Origin: Hyphomicrobiales bacterium
GTDB lineage: Bacteria; Pseudomonadota; Alphaproteobacteria; Rhizobiales; CAJQND01
Reading direction: 5' to 3'
DNA length: 63,290 bases
Assembly: GCA_028285595.1 (NCBI GenBank)
Contig: JANQOW010000101.1
Coordinates: 1-63,290 of the forward strand
The notes under the pieces were generated by a model. The model saw nothing but the letters and a program-made list of their open reading frames with translations, was not told the DNA's origin and did not search any database. A program made the position numbers and the translations under genes. Every line of letters starts with the position of its first letter. Position 1 is the stretch's first letter. Positions 1 to 8,178 of this stretch are shown here, piece by piece.

Positions 1-1
1 C

Positions 2-247
2 GAGTGTGTCACCCAGCACACCTTGTTCCGCAAGGAAACCCGGTGGCCGGGCTACTATTACAGAGGGGATGCCATGAAGCTGGACGATGAAAACTGGCAC
101 GTGCTCACCGTATCGCGGCGCGATCCCAACACCGGCGAGTACACCATGGAGAAGGCCCCCTGCTATCACCTCGTCGATGCCGACGAGGAAGAGGCAAGCG
201 CCAATAAGGAAGACGCCAAGGAAAAAACCGGCGTGCCCGCAAGCTGA
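2..247 (+). CDS. aprA: Adenylylsulfate reductase alpha subunit-like, C-terminal end (5' truncated)
   Basis: The open frame runs in from the left edge and ends in TGA, giving the last 81 residues of a larger protein. The stretch with the RWPGYYYRGD motif, followed by DDENWHVLTVSRRDP and a TGEY turn, resembles the C-terminal segment of the FAD subunit of dissimilatory adenylylsulfate reductase, which in sulfur-oxidizing bacteria interconverts sulfite plus AMP and adenosine 5'-phosphosulfate in the cytoplasm. The tail after residue 60 is acidic and lysine-rich (EEEASANKEDAKEK) and is probably not conserved. A perfect hairpin follows 39 bases after the stop, so this is the last gene of its operon. 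Only the tail is visible, so the assignment rests on one motif; another fumarate-reductase-like flavoprotein is possible. Confidence 0.55.
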   Translation, partial: ECVTQHTLFRKETRWPGYYYRGDAMKLDDENWHVLTVSRRDPNTGEYTMEKAPCYHLVDADEEEASANKEDAKEKTGVPAS

Positions 248-285
248 TGCGGCTTGCCTGACGGGCAAAACTGGCGTTGATTATC

Positions 286-326
286 CGCCCCTGAGGATCA
301 TGGAAATAGCCTGATCCTCAGGGGCG
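286..326 (+). terminator. Hairpin terminator after the aprA-like gene
   Basis: A perfect 15-bp inverted repeat (286-300 and 312-326) encloses an 11-base loop; the core is CCCCTGAGGATCA against TGATCCTCAGGGG. It lies 39 bases past the aprA-like stop and is followed by a short T-containing stretch (attta), not a strong T run. It probably ends the upstream transcript or protects its 3' end. Confidence 0.7.
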
Positions 327-368
327 ATTTAGTATGGTTTGGACGTTATCTGCGATACAGCGAAGAGA

Positions 369-722
369 ATGATGAACATAATAGAAAAGACGGATGAGGA
401 GATACTGGAGCTCGCAAATCCCATGTGGGCCGACCTTATCACCCATTCGAACCAAGGAAATTATGGTGATTTCATCAAACGGTTCGCTCCTTCACTTCTG
501 CTCGCTCTCAATGAGGTCGAAGTGGGCCGGCAATTCACGAACAGTGAACTCACCAGGCATTTGTCCGAGGAGTTTGACTTTCTGGGAACGATCCGGCGCG
601 GTGAGCATGTGACCGTACTATACCGCCAGCGCAGCACCAAGCGGGACGGCGAGTGGCTTGGCAGGTTGGTTTTGGGCTATGAAGGCGATGACGTCATGAT
701 TTTCGGTGCGTCAATCTTCTAG
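369..722 (+). CDS. Conserved-looking protein of unknown function (117 aa)
   Basis: Not recognised with certainty. The ATG at 369 is chosen over an upstream TTG at 339 because GAAGAG lies just before it. The protein has no signal peptide or membrane segment. It has an N-terminal helical part (LANPMWADLITHSNQGNYGDFIKRF) and a C-terminal strand-rich part ending in RLVLGYEGDDVMIFGASIF. This helix-then-curved-sheet pattern is reminiscent of small NTF2/SnoaL-like proteins, but no catalytic residues can be named. It sits between the terminator of the aprA-like operon and a SlyD-like isomerase on the same strand, 18 bases from the latter, so the two are probably co-transcribed. Confidence 0.6.
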   Translation: MMNIIEKTDEEILELANPMWADLITHSNQGNYGDFIKRFAPSLLLALNEVEVGRQFTNSELTRHLSEEFDFLGTIRRGEHVTVLYRQRSTKRDGEWLGRLVLGYEGDDVMIFGASIF

Positions 723-740
723 ATCCGCTTCTGAGCTCCC

Positions 741-1250
741 ATGGACGACACGATACAAGACAACAAGCTTGTTGAGCTGACCTACAAGGTGACCGATCAG
801 GCCACGGGCCAGGTGCTCACCTCTGTGGAGTTTCCCTTAGGGTACGTCCATGGTCACAACGACGTCCTGGCGCCCCAGGTGCTTAAGGAGTTGGAAGGCA
901 AAGCGGTCGGAGATACGATCGAGGTGCCAATCGATTGCAATATACTTTACGGCCCGCGGGACGAAGGTCTGGTGTTCACTGACCGGATCGAAAATGTGCC
1001 GGAAGAGTATCGTGAGATCGGCACCACCATCACCATGGAAAACGCCGAAGGTAAAACGCGGAACTTCATCGTCACCAAGATGGACGATGAGACCCTAACC
1101 GTTGACGGCAATAATCCGCTGTGTGGCCGTCATGTGGTGTTCACCCTTGAGGTGCTCACCGTGCGCGATGCCACGGAAGATGAGATGGAAGCAGGCGGCC
1201 CTGAGCGTCCAGAGCCCAACATTGATGACAGCCGCAAGGTGCCGCTTTAA
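741..1250 (+). CDS. slyD: FKBP-type peptidyl-prolyl cis-trans isomerase, SlyD-like
   Basis: 169 aa, cytoplasmic, no signal peptide. The N-terminal part (LVELTYKVTD, then FPLGYVHGHNDVLAPQVLKELEGKAVGDT) matches the first half of the FKBP fold of SlyD; an insert-in-flap (IF) chaperone domain follows (about residues 65-125), and the fold closes with DGNNPLCGRHVVFTLEVLTVRDAT, the SlyD-family DGNHPLAG-type signature. SlyD proteins isomerise prolyl bonds and act as folding chaperones. The C-terminal tail is acidic and lacks the histidine-rich nickel-binding tail of E. coli SlyD. The neighbouring apr-like gene suggests a role in maturing sulfur-pathway enzymes, but that is inference. Confidence 0.85.
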   Translation: MDDTIQDNKLVELTYKVTDQATGQVLTSVEFPLGYVHGHNDVLAPQVLKELEGKAVGDTIEVPIDCNILYGPRDEGLVFTDRIENVPEEYREIGTTITMENAEGKTRNFIVTKMDDETLTVDGNNPLCGRHVVFTLEVLTVRDATEDEMEAGGPERPEPNIDDSRKVPL

Positions 1251-1297
1251 CGCGCCTTAGCTTGCTTTCGAAAAGGTGAGAGGGTGATCTCTTCTGA

Positions 1298-1456
1298 TCA
1301 CGGCCGCTTGGGCGTTTCGTACTCTGCTTCTTTCTGGAAGGGTTCCCAGATGGTTTCGTAGCCAACAAATCCCTTTTCATTGGGCTCCATCTGACGGGTC
1401 TTAAAGAACCGTGCTTGGCCTTCGGGTACTTTGGTTACGGGTTTTTGCTCGCCCAT
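1298..1456 (-). CDS. Small conserved-looking protein (52 aa)
   Basis: A short reading frame starts at ATG 1456 behind a strong Shine-Dalgarno sequence (GAGGTGA) and ends with TGA at 1298. The product begins MGEQKPVTKVPEGQARFF and continues with KTRQMEPNEKGFVGYETIWEP. It is highly charged, soluble, and has no cysteines or membrane segment. It is convergent with the SlyD-like gene (47 bases between stops). Function unknown. The good ribosome site and protein-like composition argue for a real gene despite the length. Confidence 0.55.
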   Translation of the reverse strand: MGEQKPVTKVPEGQARFFKTRQMEPNEKGFVGYETIWEPFQKEAEYETPKRP

Positions 1457-1664
1457 TGGTCACCTCAAATCTCAATCTGGGCCCCTTAGTCAGTACTAGG
1501 GTCGCCAGATTTCACGATCGCCTTTTCCTTCAAAGACTATACAGCTTGTGGATCGAAGAGCAAACTCCTTCTCGCATCCAGCTTGCGCTCATTTGGTTCA
1601 TGTTGGGTTGTTTTTTGTGTGAGATTTGAGTGTGGTAAGACTTGAGTCAGAGGGAATGCGGGTG

Positions 1665-2597
1665 ATGAAATCCAGCCAGTTATGCCGGGTGATGTGTCTG
1701 GGCGAGGCGATGATGGAACTCTCCTTTGAGGGCGATATCGCAAGCGGCGCGGGCGTGAGCTTTGCCGGAGACACGCTCAACACGGCCGTCTACCTAAAGC
1801 GCTGCATTGCGGACAGGGGAGAGGTGGCCTTCGTCTCGGCTGTGGGCACGGACATATACTCCCAATGCATGTTGGATCGGATCGCCCATGAGAACGTGGT
1901 CACAGACCATGTGCGCCTCTTGGAAGGAAAGTTGCCGGGAATCTATGGAATTTCCATTGATGAGCAGGGAGAGCGGAGTTTCCACTATTGGCGGGAGAAC
2001 TCAGCGGCTCGGGCCCTGTTTCAAGATCCTGCTCTGATTGCGTGGGATGCAATGAGTCGGGCTGATCTCATCTACTATTCAGGGATAACTCTCGCCCTGA
2101 TGAGCCAGGAAACCAGACATGTTTTCTTTCGGTGGCTTGAAGATGTGCGCCAGGACGGCAACACGCTGGTTGCGTTCGATACAAACTACCGGCCAGCATT
2201 GTGGCCATCTCCTGGAGCGGCTGCTGAGGCAATTGAGGCCGCCTGGAAGATCTCGGACATCGCACTTCCCTCATTGGAGGACGAGATGATGGTGTTTGGG
2301 ACCTCCGGTCCTGAGGATGTGCTCAAGAGATTGCGAGGATATGGCCTTGAGCGCGGCGCGCTCAAATGTGGACTTCGCGGTGCTATTCCCATAGATCCAA
2401 ACGCCTCCGCACCAGTGCTGGAGTTTGTTGAGAATGTGGTGGATACAACAGCGGCCGGAGACAGTTTTAACGGTGCTTATCTTGCGAGCCTGTTGACCGG
2501 GTCCTCGGATGTCGAAGCCATCGCGGCGGGACATGCGTGCGCCAGCCAGGTGATCCGCAAACGCGGAGCAATTGTGGCGTTTGACGGGACGGGCTAA
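1665..2597 (+). CDS. kdgK: 2-dehydro-3-deoxygluconokinase (PfkB family)
   Basis: 310 aa sugar kinase of the PfkB/ribokinase family, expected to phosphorylate 2-keto-3-deoxygluconate with ATP to KDPG. The start at 1665 is preferred because AGAGGG lies about 10 bases upstream; ATG 1656 and a TTG at 1626 are in frame. Visible family features are the N-terminal LCRVMCLGEAMMELS strand, the GDTLNTAVYLKR substrate loop, the FDTNYRP motif and the C-terminal VVDTTAAGDSFNGAYLASLL signature with the catalytic Asp. The gene is convergent with the KDPG aldolase, separated by 6 bases, so the two Entner-Doudoroff enzymes sit tail to tail. A general PfkB sugar kinase is the alternative. Confidence 0.85.
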   Translation: MKSSQLCRVMCLGEAMMELSFEGDIASGAGVSFAGDTLNTAVYLKRCIADRGEVAFVSAVGTDIYSQCMLDRIAHENVVTDHVRLLEGKLPGIYGISIDEQGERSFHYWRENSAARALFQDPALIAWDAMSRADLIYYSGITLALMSQETRHVFFRWLEDVRQDGNTLVAFDTNYRPALWPSPGAAAEAIEAAWKISDIALPSLEDEMMVFGTSGPEDVLKRLRGYGLERGALKCGLRGAIPIDPNASAPVLEFVENVVDTTAAGDSFNGAYLASLLTGSSDVEAIAAGHACASQVIRKRGAIVAFDGTG

Positions 2598-2603
2598 AGC
2601 CTG

Positions 2604-3218
2604 TCAGTCTGACCTGCTGAGTGCAAGGATCTGCCGGGCCAATGAGCGGATCGCATCGTGACGGCCTGATACAACAGCTTGCTCATCCACCAAATTGCCG
2701 CCCATGCCGACAGCAAACGCTCCGGCAGCAAGGTAATCCTTAATGTCGTCAGGTCCGATCCCACCGGTGGGCATAAGCGCAATCTGGGGTAATACGGACC
2801 TGATGGCCTTTAGGAACCCCGGGCCACCAAGCTGGGCGGCGGGAAAGATCTTCACGCCAGTCGCCCCCGCAAGATGGGCGGTATGGATCTCGGTTGGGCT
2901 CGCCGCTCCGGGAAACCACGCAATATCTGATTGAGCACATAAGGAACCGACCGCTTGGTTGAAGACAGGCGACACGACAAAGCGTGCGCCGGCTTCGATA
3001 GCCGCTGTCGCCTGCTCCTCCTGCAAGACTGTCCCTGCCCCAATGGTGAGAGACCCATCTTGAGAAAGCTCTCCGATCAGATCAATAGCATCGGGTGTGG
3101 TGAGCGTGATTTCGAACGTTTCGAAGCCCTCGGTGCGCAAGAGGTCGACCGCTTTGGCCGCCGCATCTCGGGTCGACGTGCGCACCACAGGGATCACCGG
3201 TCCCTTGAATGGTATCAT
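2604..3218 (-). CDS. eda: 2-dehydro-3-deoxy-6-phosphogluconate aldolase
   Basis: 204 aa class I aldolase that splits KDPG into pyruvate and glyceraldehyde 3-phosphate in the Entner-Doudoroff pathway. The catalytic Glu (E36 in FEITLTTP), the TIGAGTVL strand, and the Schiff-base Lys (K123 in GVKIFPA) are present, as is the C-terminal MPTGGIGPDDIKDYLAAGA phosphate-binding loop. The Arg that usually follows the EVTL motif is Thr here, as in several alphaproteobacterial homologues, so KDPGal is also a possible substrate. It is the downstream-convergent partner of kdgK and lies 7 bases before the end of the DUF1513 gene region on the same strand. Confidence 0.88.
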   Translation of the reverse strand: MIPFKGPVIPVVRTSTRDAAAKAVDLLRTEGFETFEITLTTPDAIDLIGELSQDGSLTIGAGTVLQEEQATAAIEAGARFVVSPVFNQAVGSLCAQSDIAWFPGAASPTEIHTAHLAGATGVKIFPAAQLGGPGFLKAIRSVLPQIALMPTGGIGPDDIKDYLAAGAFAVGMGGNLVDEQAVVSGRHDAIRSLARQILALSRSD

Positions 3219-3225
3219 ACTGCTG

Positions 3226-4344
3226 CTATCCCGGTTGAGACGCCCTTGGATTGAGCGCTGTCAGGTGATTGTCCCAGGCCATGTTAGCGTTCGTTCTCAT
3301 GGCGATCAATTTTCTGCCACGCGGTGTGGATTGTCCTAACTGGCCGGTGCCCGCAGTAGCGAGAAAGCCGCTTGTACGGGTGAGTGGCGCCAACCCACAG
3401 CCGTCCTGAAGCTCAATCGAGGAAAGAAAATCGCCACGTGCGCTCCAGTATGTGATCAGGTTCCCTCTGGGACAGGAAACGGCGAGGAGATCCCCGGTCC
3501 TGTTGAAGGCAACGGATCCGCAATAGTTTTTCATGGCGGTCTGGATCGGCTTGGGAGCGTGGTGAAGTTTGAGACCACTTGAACTCACCGAGGCCAAAAG
3601 GGGTGGCGTCTCTTCTGGTGCACCTTCAAACTGCGCTGCCACAAACAGTCTGTTGTCTTTGTTGGCCGAAAGGTGACGCAGGCTGAGCTTGTGAAGCTCG
3701 CGTGGCAGAGTGTAGCTGCGCTCAAGCCGGCCATCGCGGCTGTTCAGCAAGGCCAGGGATGGCTCCATCTCCGGAATGTTAAGCTTCTGGCGGCCTGTGT
3801 CCGGGTGAGTGACAATGCCGCCGTTGGCAACGGCCAGAGTCCGTCCGTCGGGCAACAGCAACACCTCGTGGGGGCCGATGCCATGGCTGTCAAACTCGCC
3901 AACGCGCCGATAGCCATCTGAGGCGTCCCATAAACCGACGACGCCGCGCTCTCCATCATAGTCATTCTCAGTGGTGAACAGGGTCCGCCCGTCGTTTGAA
4001 AAGCAGCCGTGACCATAGAAATGCCGCCCCTCGGGAGGACGAAGGGCCTGGAGCTGCCGCCCGGTTGATCTGTCCAGCACCAGCGCAAATTGCCCGGGAC
4101 GTCTTGCAAACATGACGCATTCGCTTTTTCCGGGCCTGAAAGCAGCGCCGTGGCCACGGCCTGGCAGCTCGGCGGTCCAGCGGGCATCGCCTGCTTCATT
4201 CAAAAGCACCGCCCTAAATCCGCTGTCTGACTTCGCGGCGGTCAGGTAGAGCGGCGGCTCCTCAAGCGCGCCGGCCGGCCCCTGTATGCCCAGTACCATT
4301 GAGGCACTGGCAGCAATCGTAAACTGCCGACGGTCAATCGCCAT
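3226..4344 (-). CDS. DUF1513 beta-propeller protein, Tat-exported, iron-uptake associated
   Basis: 372 aa. The N-terminus (MAIDRRQFTIAASASMVLG) carries a twin-arginine signal, so the protein is probably exported folded to the periplasm. The rest has repeated strand-rich WD-like blades (GHGCFSNDGRTLFTTENDYDG, GPHEVLLLPDGRTLAVANGG, SVAFNRTGDLLAVSCPRGN) typical of DUF1513. This family is found with imelysin and di-heme proteins in iron-responsive operons; a binding or scaffold role is inferred. The start overlaps the end of the imelysin gene by 11 bases, so they are translationally coupled. It is the last gene of the iron operon read from about 8706. Confidence 0.85.
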   Translation of the reverse strand: MAIDRRQFTIAASASMVLGIQGPAGALEEPPLYLTAAKSDSGFRAVLLNEAGDARWTAELPGRGHGAAFRPGKSECVMFARRPGQFALVLDRSTGRQLQALRPPEGRHFYGHGCFSNDGRTLFTTENDYDGERGVVGLWDASDGYRRVGEFDSHGIGPHEVLLLPDGRTLAVANGGIVTHPDTGRQKLNIPEMEPSLALLNSRDGRLERSYTLPRELHKLSLRHLSANKDNRLFVAAQFEGAPEETPPLLASVSSSGLKLHHAPKPIQTAMKNYCGSVAFNRTGDLLAVSCPRGNLITYWSARGDFLSSIELQDGCGLAPLTRTSGFLATAGTGQLGQSTPRGRKLIAMRTNANMAWDNHLTALNPRASQPG

Positions 4345-5371
4345 CTTGCGTGTTGAAACCCATGTTCAGCCCAAGGGCAGGAACCAGCTGATCCAAAACC
4401 AACTCTCTTATTCCTTCCAGTTGAGCGACCAGAGACACAACCTCTTTGCGCGCCTCGGGGTCAGTCACCGCATCATGGAGCGTTAGGGGCAAGGCGTCGA
4501 TACGATCGATCCCAAAATTTATCTGATTGATGATCGCATCCTTTACGCCGAGAGTCTCACCTTCGTTCAACAAGACAGAAGCCAAGCCTGGATGGGCCTC
4601 ATCGCCCTGGAGCAAATCTCGCAATCCTTCCAGGTTGCTTTTTATGTTGAGTAGAGACATTTGACTGCGCCAGCTTTCAGCGCGGCGCGGCCTGGCTCCC
4701 TCAAGTGATTTACCCAACGGTCTGACGAGCTTGAGATTGGCGATGATCTGTAGCTGCTCGATCAAACCGCGCACCACAGCGTCCAAAAGCATCTTGTCAT
4801 TCTGGGGCTCATAGCTGCCCCATTCTTTCAGGGCTATGCTGGCGATGCTTTCAAGATTGAACCCGATCGCCATCGCTAGCTTGCAGGCCTTGGTGCGTTG
4901 TTCAGTTGTCATCGGCTTGGAGCGGAACAATATCCGTTCCAACGCGGGAAGCCCTTGAAGTGCAACGCTGACAGTGCTGATCTGCGCGCTATCGGGGATC
5001 TTGTCGATCGGGCCACTGAGCCGTCTGCGAATTTGTTTTGCCGCTTGCCCGTGCTTGTCCGGCCAAAACTGAAACCTGTAGAAGCGATCCTGCACCAGGG
5101 CCGGTCCGAACCGGATGTGTTGTACCGCCATCCAAGCGGAGAGAACGTCTTTGAAAGCCTGCTGAGGTTTCTGTGAGGCCAACCGGCCGCCGCCTGAACA
5201 GGTGTCCCTAACGACGGCGTGGAGGGTTTTGGATCTTGCAGACAACACTTGGTAGGATTGAACGATGTGGACGCTGACGATGTCTCTCGCCAACTTGGTG
5301 TGTTCTTGACTGAACGCAGGAGCCGCCAGGGCGAACATTGTGACCAAGAGTGAGATGAACAGCTTGTGCAT
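4334..5371 (-). CDS. Imelysin-family periplasmic protein
   Basis: 345 aa with a Sec signal peptide (MHKLFISLLVTMFALAAPAFSQ). The helical body, with SAWMAVQHIRFGPALVQDRFYRFQFWPD, the VALQGLPALERILF stretch and a long C-terminal bundle, fits the imelysin-like fold of IrpA/EfeO-related iron-binding proteins. The protein probably binds iron or another partner in the periplasm. Its start lies 3 bases after the end of the di-heme gene and its end overlaps the DUF1513 gene, giving the usual gene set of this iron-responsive operon, although the second imelysin often found in such clusters is missing here. Confidence 0.85.
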   Translation of the reverse strand: MHKLFISLLVTMFALAAPAFSQEHTKLARDIVSVHIVQSYQVLSARSKTLHAVVRDTCSGGGRLASQKPQQAFKDVLSAWMAVQHIRFGPALVQDRFYRFQFWPDKHGQAAKQIRRRLSGPIDKIPDSAQISTVSVALQGLPALERILFRSKPMTTEQRTKACKLAMAIGFNLESIASIALKEWGSYEPQNDKMLLDAVVRGLIEQLQIIANLKLVRPLGKSLEGARPRRAESWRSQMSLLNIKSNLEGLRDLLQGDEAHPGLASVLLNEGETLGVKDAIINQINFGIDRIDALPLTLHDAVTDPEARKEVVSLVAQLEGIRELVLDQLVPALGLNMGFNTQDGD

Positions 5372-5374
5372 GAG

Positions 5375-6853
5375 CTAAAGTGAGTTGAGATAGTCAATAA
5401 GCAGCCGACGTTCTGCGGGTTGCATTTCCACCACACGGTTGCGAGAGGCTTCAGCCTCGCCACCATGCCAGAGAATGGCTTCCAACAGGGTGCGTGCGCG
5501 TCCATCGTGCAGGAATTGGGTGTGCTTGCTGACCGCCTTTGTATGGCCAATGCCCCAAAGAGGCGGTGTTCTCCACTCGCTGCCTGATGCCACGCCTTCG
5601 GTGAAGCCATCAGCTAAGCCAGGCCCAAGATCGTGCAACAGGAGGTCTGTATGGGGCCAAATGACTTGGCCTCGAAGAGCCTTGGGAATGTTGGCGCTGG
5701 TGTCCGTCACGTGGCGAGGTGTATGGCAGGCCGCACAGCCCGCTGACCGGAACAGGGTCTTGCCTTTCAGCACATTCTCATCCCTTGCGCTCACGCGGCG
5801 CGGGACAGCAAGATGCTTGGAATAGAAGGTTACGAGTTCAAGCATCTTGTCCGTCACCTCAGGCTCGCCTTTTTCTGCATCGGCGCCGTTTGGCGCGGCT
5901 AGGCATCGGGCGATTTCCTGAGTGCAATCTCCCGCATGGTGCGGAAAGAGAGACGTGGAGAGCCCCATATCACCGAGAAAAGCGGCTGAAGCTTGCTGTT
6001 CGACAGTGGGTTGACCCGCCTTCCAACCGAACCGGCCCAGACGCACGATCTTCTTGCGCACATCCCAGACTCTATTGGCGCGGCCCGATATACCATCGCC
6101 GTTTGTGTCATCAGGGTCCGCGATCTTCAGCAAAGTTTCATCGGGGATTGCTTCAAGGAGCCCGAGGCCGATCATCTGATTGGCCACACGCGGCGAAATC
6201 ATCAGGTTCGCCGGCAGAGGCCCATAAGCCAGGTCAGAGAAGCTATATGTTGGTTTTCGAAGGGAGACCACTTCGCCGCCATTCAACTCTATCTGCGTCT
6301 CTTCGTAGACAATTGCCGGTTGGGCTTCTGCAGGGAAGCCTTGAATGGCCAAATCTTGAATTTGTCCGCCGTAAGCTGGGTGAGGGAAGGTGTTGACGCG
6401 GTGTGCGGCCAATTCAGTTCGCTGCGCCTGCGTTTGAGGCGGCACTCCAATGCGGAAGAGCATGGAGACAAATGTGTCATCTGGCCCGGCGGGCGGATGA
6501 CCGCGTCCATCTTTGAGATGGCACCGTTGGCAAGCGCGCGCGTTGAAGTAAGGCCCTAAGCCGTCTGACGCCTTGGTGGATGCCGGAGATGAAACCCAGA
6601 GTTTGCGGAAAATGCCATTGCCCAATTTGAAGGTGAATTCGTCCTCAAAGCTCAAGTTTCCAGATGCGTGGGAAAAGGCGTTGGCTGTTTGCCCTGGGCG
6701 TTTGGAGGTTGCAGAGCCACCTGGGCGATCCTCGCCAGGCTCGAACTCGCTGGTGGCGATCTCAGTTGCCGGAGAGGTGATGCTGTTGAAGCCAATGAAG
6801 AGTGTGCAAAAACTGGCAATGAGCACGGTGCGGCCAACCTTTAGCGCGTTCAT
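5375..6853 (-). CDS. Di-heme oxidoreductase family protein (DUF1111)
   Basis: 492 aa exported cytochrome c-like protein. It has two CXXCH heme motifs, CQRCH in the N-terminal third and CAACH (SAGCAACHTPRHVTD) in the C-terminal half, and the family block FLHDGRARTLLEAILWHGGEA near the end. The N-terminus is a probable Sec signal (VLIASFCTLFIGFNSI). DUF1111 proteins ('thiol oxidoreductase' in many databases) occur with imelysins in iron operons; a redox role on iron at the periplasmic side is inferred. The start overlaps the DUF2325 gene by 4 bases (ATGA), so the two are co-translated. Confidence 0.88.
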   Translation of the reverse strand: MNALKVGRTVLIASFCTLFIGFNSITSPATEIATSEFEPGEDRPGGSATSKRPGQTANAFSHASGNLSFEDEFTFKLGNGIFRKLWVSSPASTKASDGLGPYFNARACQRCHLKDGRGHPPAGPDDTFVSMLFRIGVPPQTQAQRTELAAHRVNTFPHPAYGGQIQDLAIQGFPAEAQPAIVYEETQIELNGGEVVSLRKPTYSFSDLAYGPLPANLMISPRVANQMIGLGLLEAIPDETLLKIADPDDTNGDGISGRANRVWDVRKKIVRLGRFGWKAGQPTVEQQASAAFLGDMGLSTSLFPHHAGDCTQEIARCLAAPNGADAEKGEPEVTDKMLELVTFYSKHLAVPRRVSARDENVLKGKTLFRSAGCAACHTPRHVTDTSANIPKALRGQVIWPHTDLLLHDLGPGLADGFTEGVASGSEWRTPPLWGIGHTKAVSKHTQFLHDGRARTLLEAILWHGGEAEASRNRVVEMQPAERRLLIDYLNSL

Positions 6854-8082
6854 TGCGTGGGCCCCGTGGAAGCTGCATTTGCCGTGCCCGCGCTAGAGGG
6901 CATTTGGATGGCAAGTTCACCCAGTGCTCTGGAAAAGCTGGCCTGACCGGTAGATGGAACCGGCAAGAAAGGTTTCTTCAACCGCTTGCACAGCCGCTTG
7001 GCCTTCATACAAGCTTGATGATTGATGCAGTTGATCGGGCACACCACCGCGTCGCATTTTTCCACCATCTCGGTTATGAGTTGGTGAGATTGTTCCAAGC
7101 CTCCATCATGGTGCAGGAACTCAACATTGAGCTCTTCCGCCACCTTGCGCATGTGCACAATGTTATTGGCACGTCCTCCGAGGTAAAGGACAGCCTTGCC
7201 GCACAACCCACGAGGGGAAACGTATCTCTCACGACCCACCGAGTGTTGTGCTTGTGTTTTCCGAATTCTAAGGCGCTCTACTTGCCCTTTTAGGGCGGCG
7301 ACTTCTGCCTCAAGTTCACGGTTTTTCGTCCGCGATGCGATGAGTGCCCGTTCGCGCTTCATCAGCAGCTTCGCAGAGCGATTGATCGTTTGTTCGTCGG
7401 CTGTCTGCGACCTGCGCTCCGCTTTCAACAGCTCTTGCCGGGTTTCTTCAAGTTTGTCCCTGAGCTGAATAATTTCAGTGTCACGCCGTTCGATTGAGCG
7501 CCTGGTTTGCGCGGACAAGCGTTCCTGGCGCCTTTCAATGGAATCCACATGAGCCTGTAACTCGGCTGCTGCTCCAACTATACGCTGGGTGGAGCCACCC
7601 AAGAGGTGGGACATCATGTGGACTTCTCCAAAAACCCTCGACTTGAGCTCGGAGGAGATGTGTGTATGGGACACGATCGCCCAATAGGCGCCCGCCACAA
7701 AGCCGTCGTTCACGGACGTATTCCAGAAATCTACGTGGCTATTCGGGCACTTGATCTTCGCAATCCGACGCACAAAACCATTGTATCGGCTGTCTAGAAG
7801 CTTCTGCAGCGCCCGCGAGATGTCGCCCCTTTTGCCCGCCTCCCTAACGAAGAAGCCGTGAACGTCAAACATGCGGGCCTCAGGTCCGAGAGACACGTTC
7901 CATTTGCGCGCAACGGCCATGAGATCTTCATGTGTGAGGCACGTTCCCAGGATCGAACAACACCAGCTTCCGAGCTCATAAAGATGTACGCGCTTGGCCT
8001 GCGATTTTGATGAGAGCCCGACACCCTTAAGTGTGAGCGCGGAGTGGATGGGTTGGTCTTTGCCAAAGTTTTGCGAACACAT
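6850..8082 (-). CDS. DUF2325 coiled-coil protein in the iron operon
   Basis: 410 aa from ATG 8082, preferred over TTG 8130 because AAGAG precedes it. The N-terminal half carries conserved Cys and His (LYELGSWCCSILGTCLTHEDL, KCPNSHVDFWNTS, VHMMSHLLGGS). The middle is a long charged coiled coil (ERRQERLSAQ and onwards). The C-terminal DUF2325 domain begins AVLYLGGRANNIVHMRK and has the Cys/His block CPINCINHQACMKAKRLCKR. No export signal is visible. The Cys-rich pattern suggests metal or Fe-S sensing, not a demonstrated function. It is coupled to the exported di-heme gene, which is notable for a cytoplasmic protein. Confidence 0.8.
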   Translation of the reverse strand: MCSQNFGKDQPIHSALTLKGVGLSSKSQAKRVHLYELGSWCCSILGTCLTHEDLMAVARKWNVSLGPEARMFDVHGFFVREAGKRGDISRALQKLLDSRYNGFVRRIAKIKCPNSHVDFWNTSVNDGFVAGAYWAIVSHTHISSELKSRVFGEVHMMSHLLGGSTQRIVGAAAELQAHVDSIERRQERLSAQTRRSIERRDTEIIQLRDKLEETRQELLKAERRSQTADEQTINRSAKLLMKRERALIASRTKNRELEAEVAALKGQVERLRIRKTQAQHSVGRERYVSPRGLCGKAVLYLGGRANNIVHMRKVAEELNVEFLHHDGGLEQSHQLITEMVEKCDAVVCPINCINHQACMKAKRLCKRLKKPFLPVPSTGQASFSRALGELAIQMPSSAGTANAASTGPTQ

Positions 8083-8178
8083 GGATTTGCTCTTGATGCT
8101 AGGAGCGTGACTTTGATTGTTACTGCACAAGTTACGGCCCCGAAGAGCTTGTTCACGGTTGCCTCAGTCTCCGCTCCA

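Noticed and set aside
339-368. TTG start for the 117-aa protein
   Set aside because: The ATG at 369 has a better ribosome site.
5719-6396. Long plus-strand open frame opposite the di-heme oxidoreductase gene
   Set aside because: It is antisense to a gene with two clear heme motifs, has low-complexity Arg/Pro-rich composition and no ribosome site.
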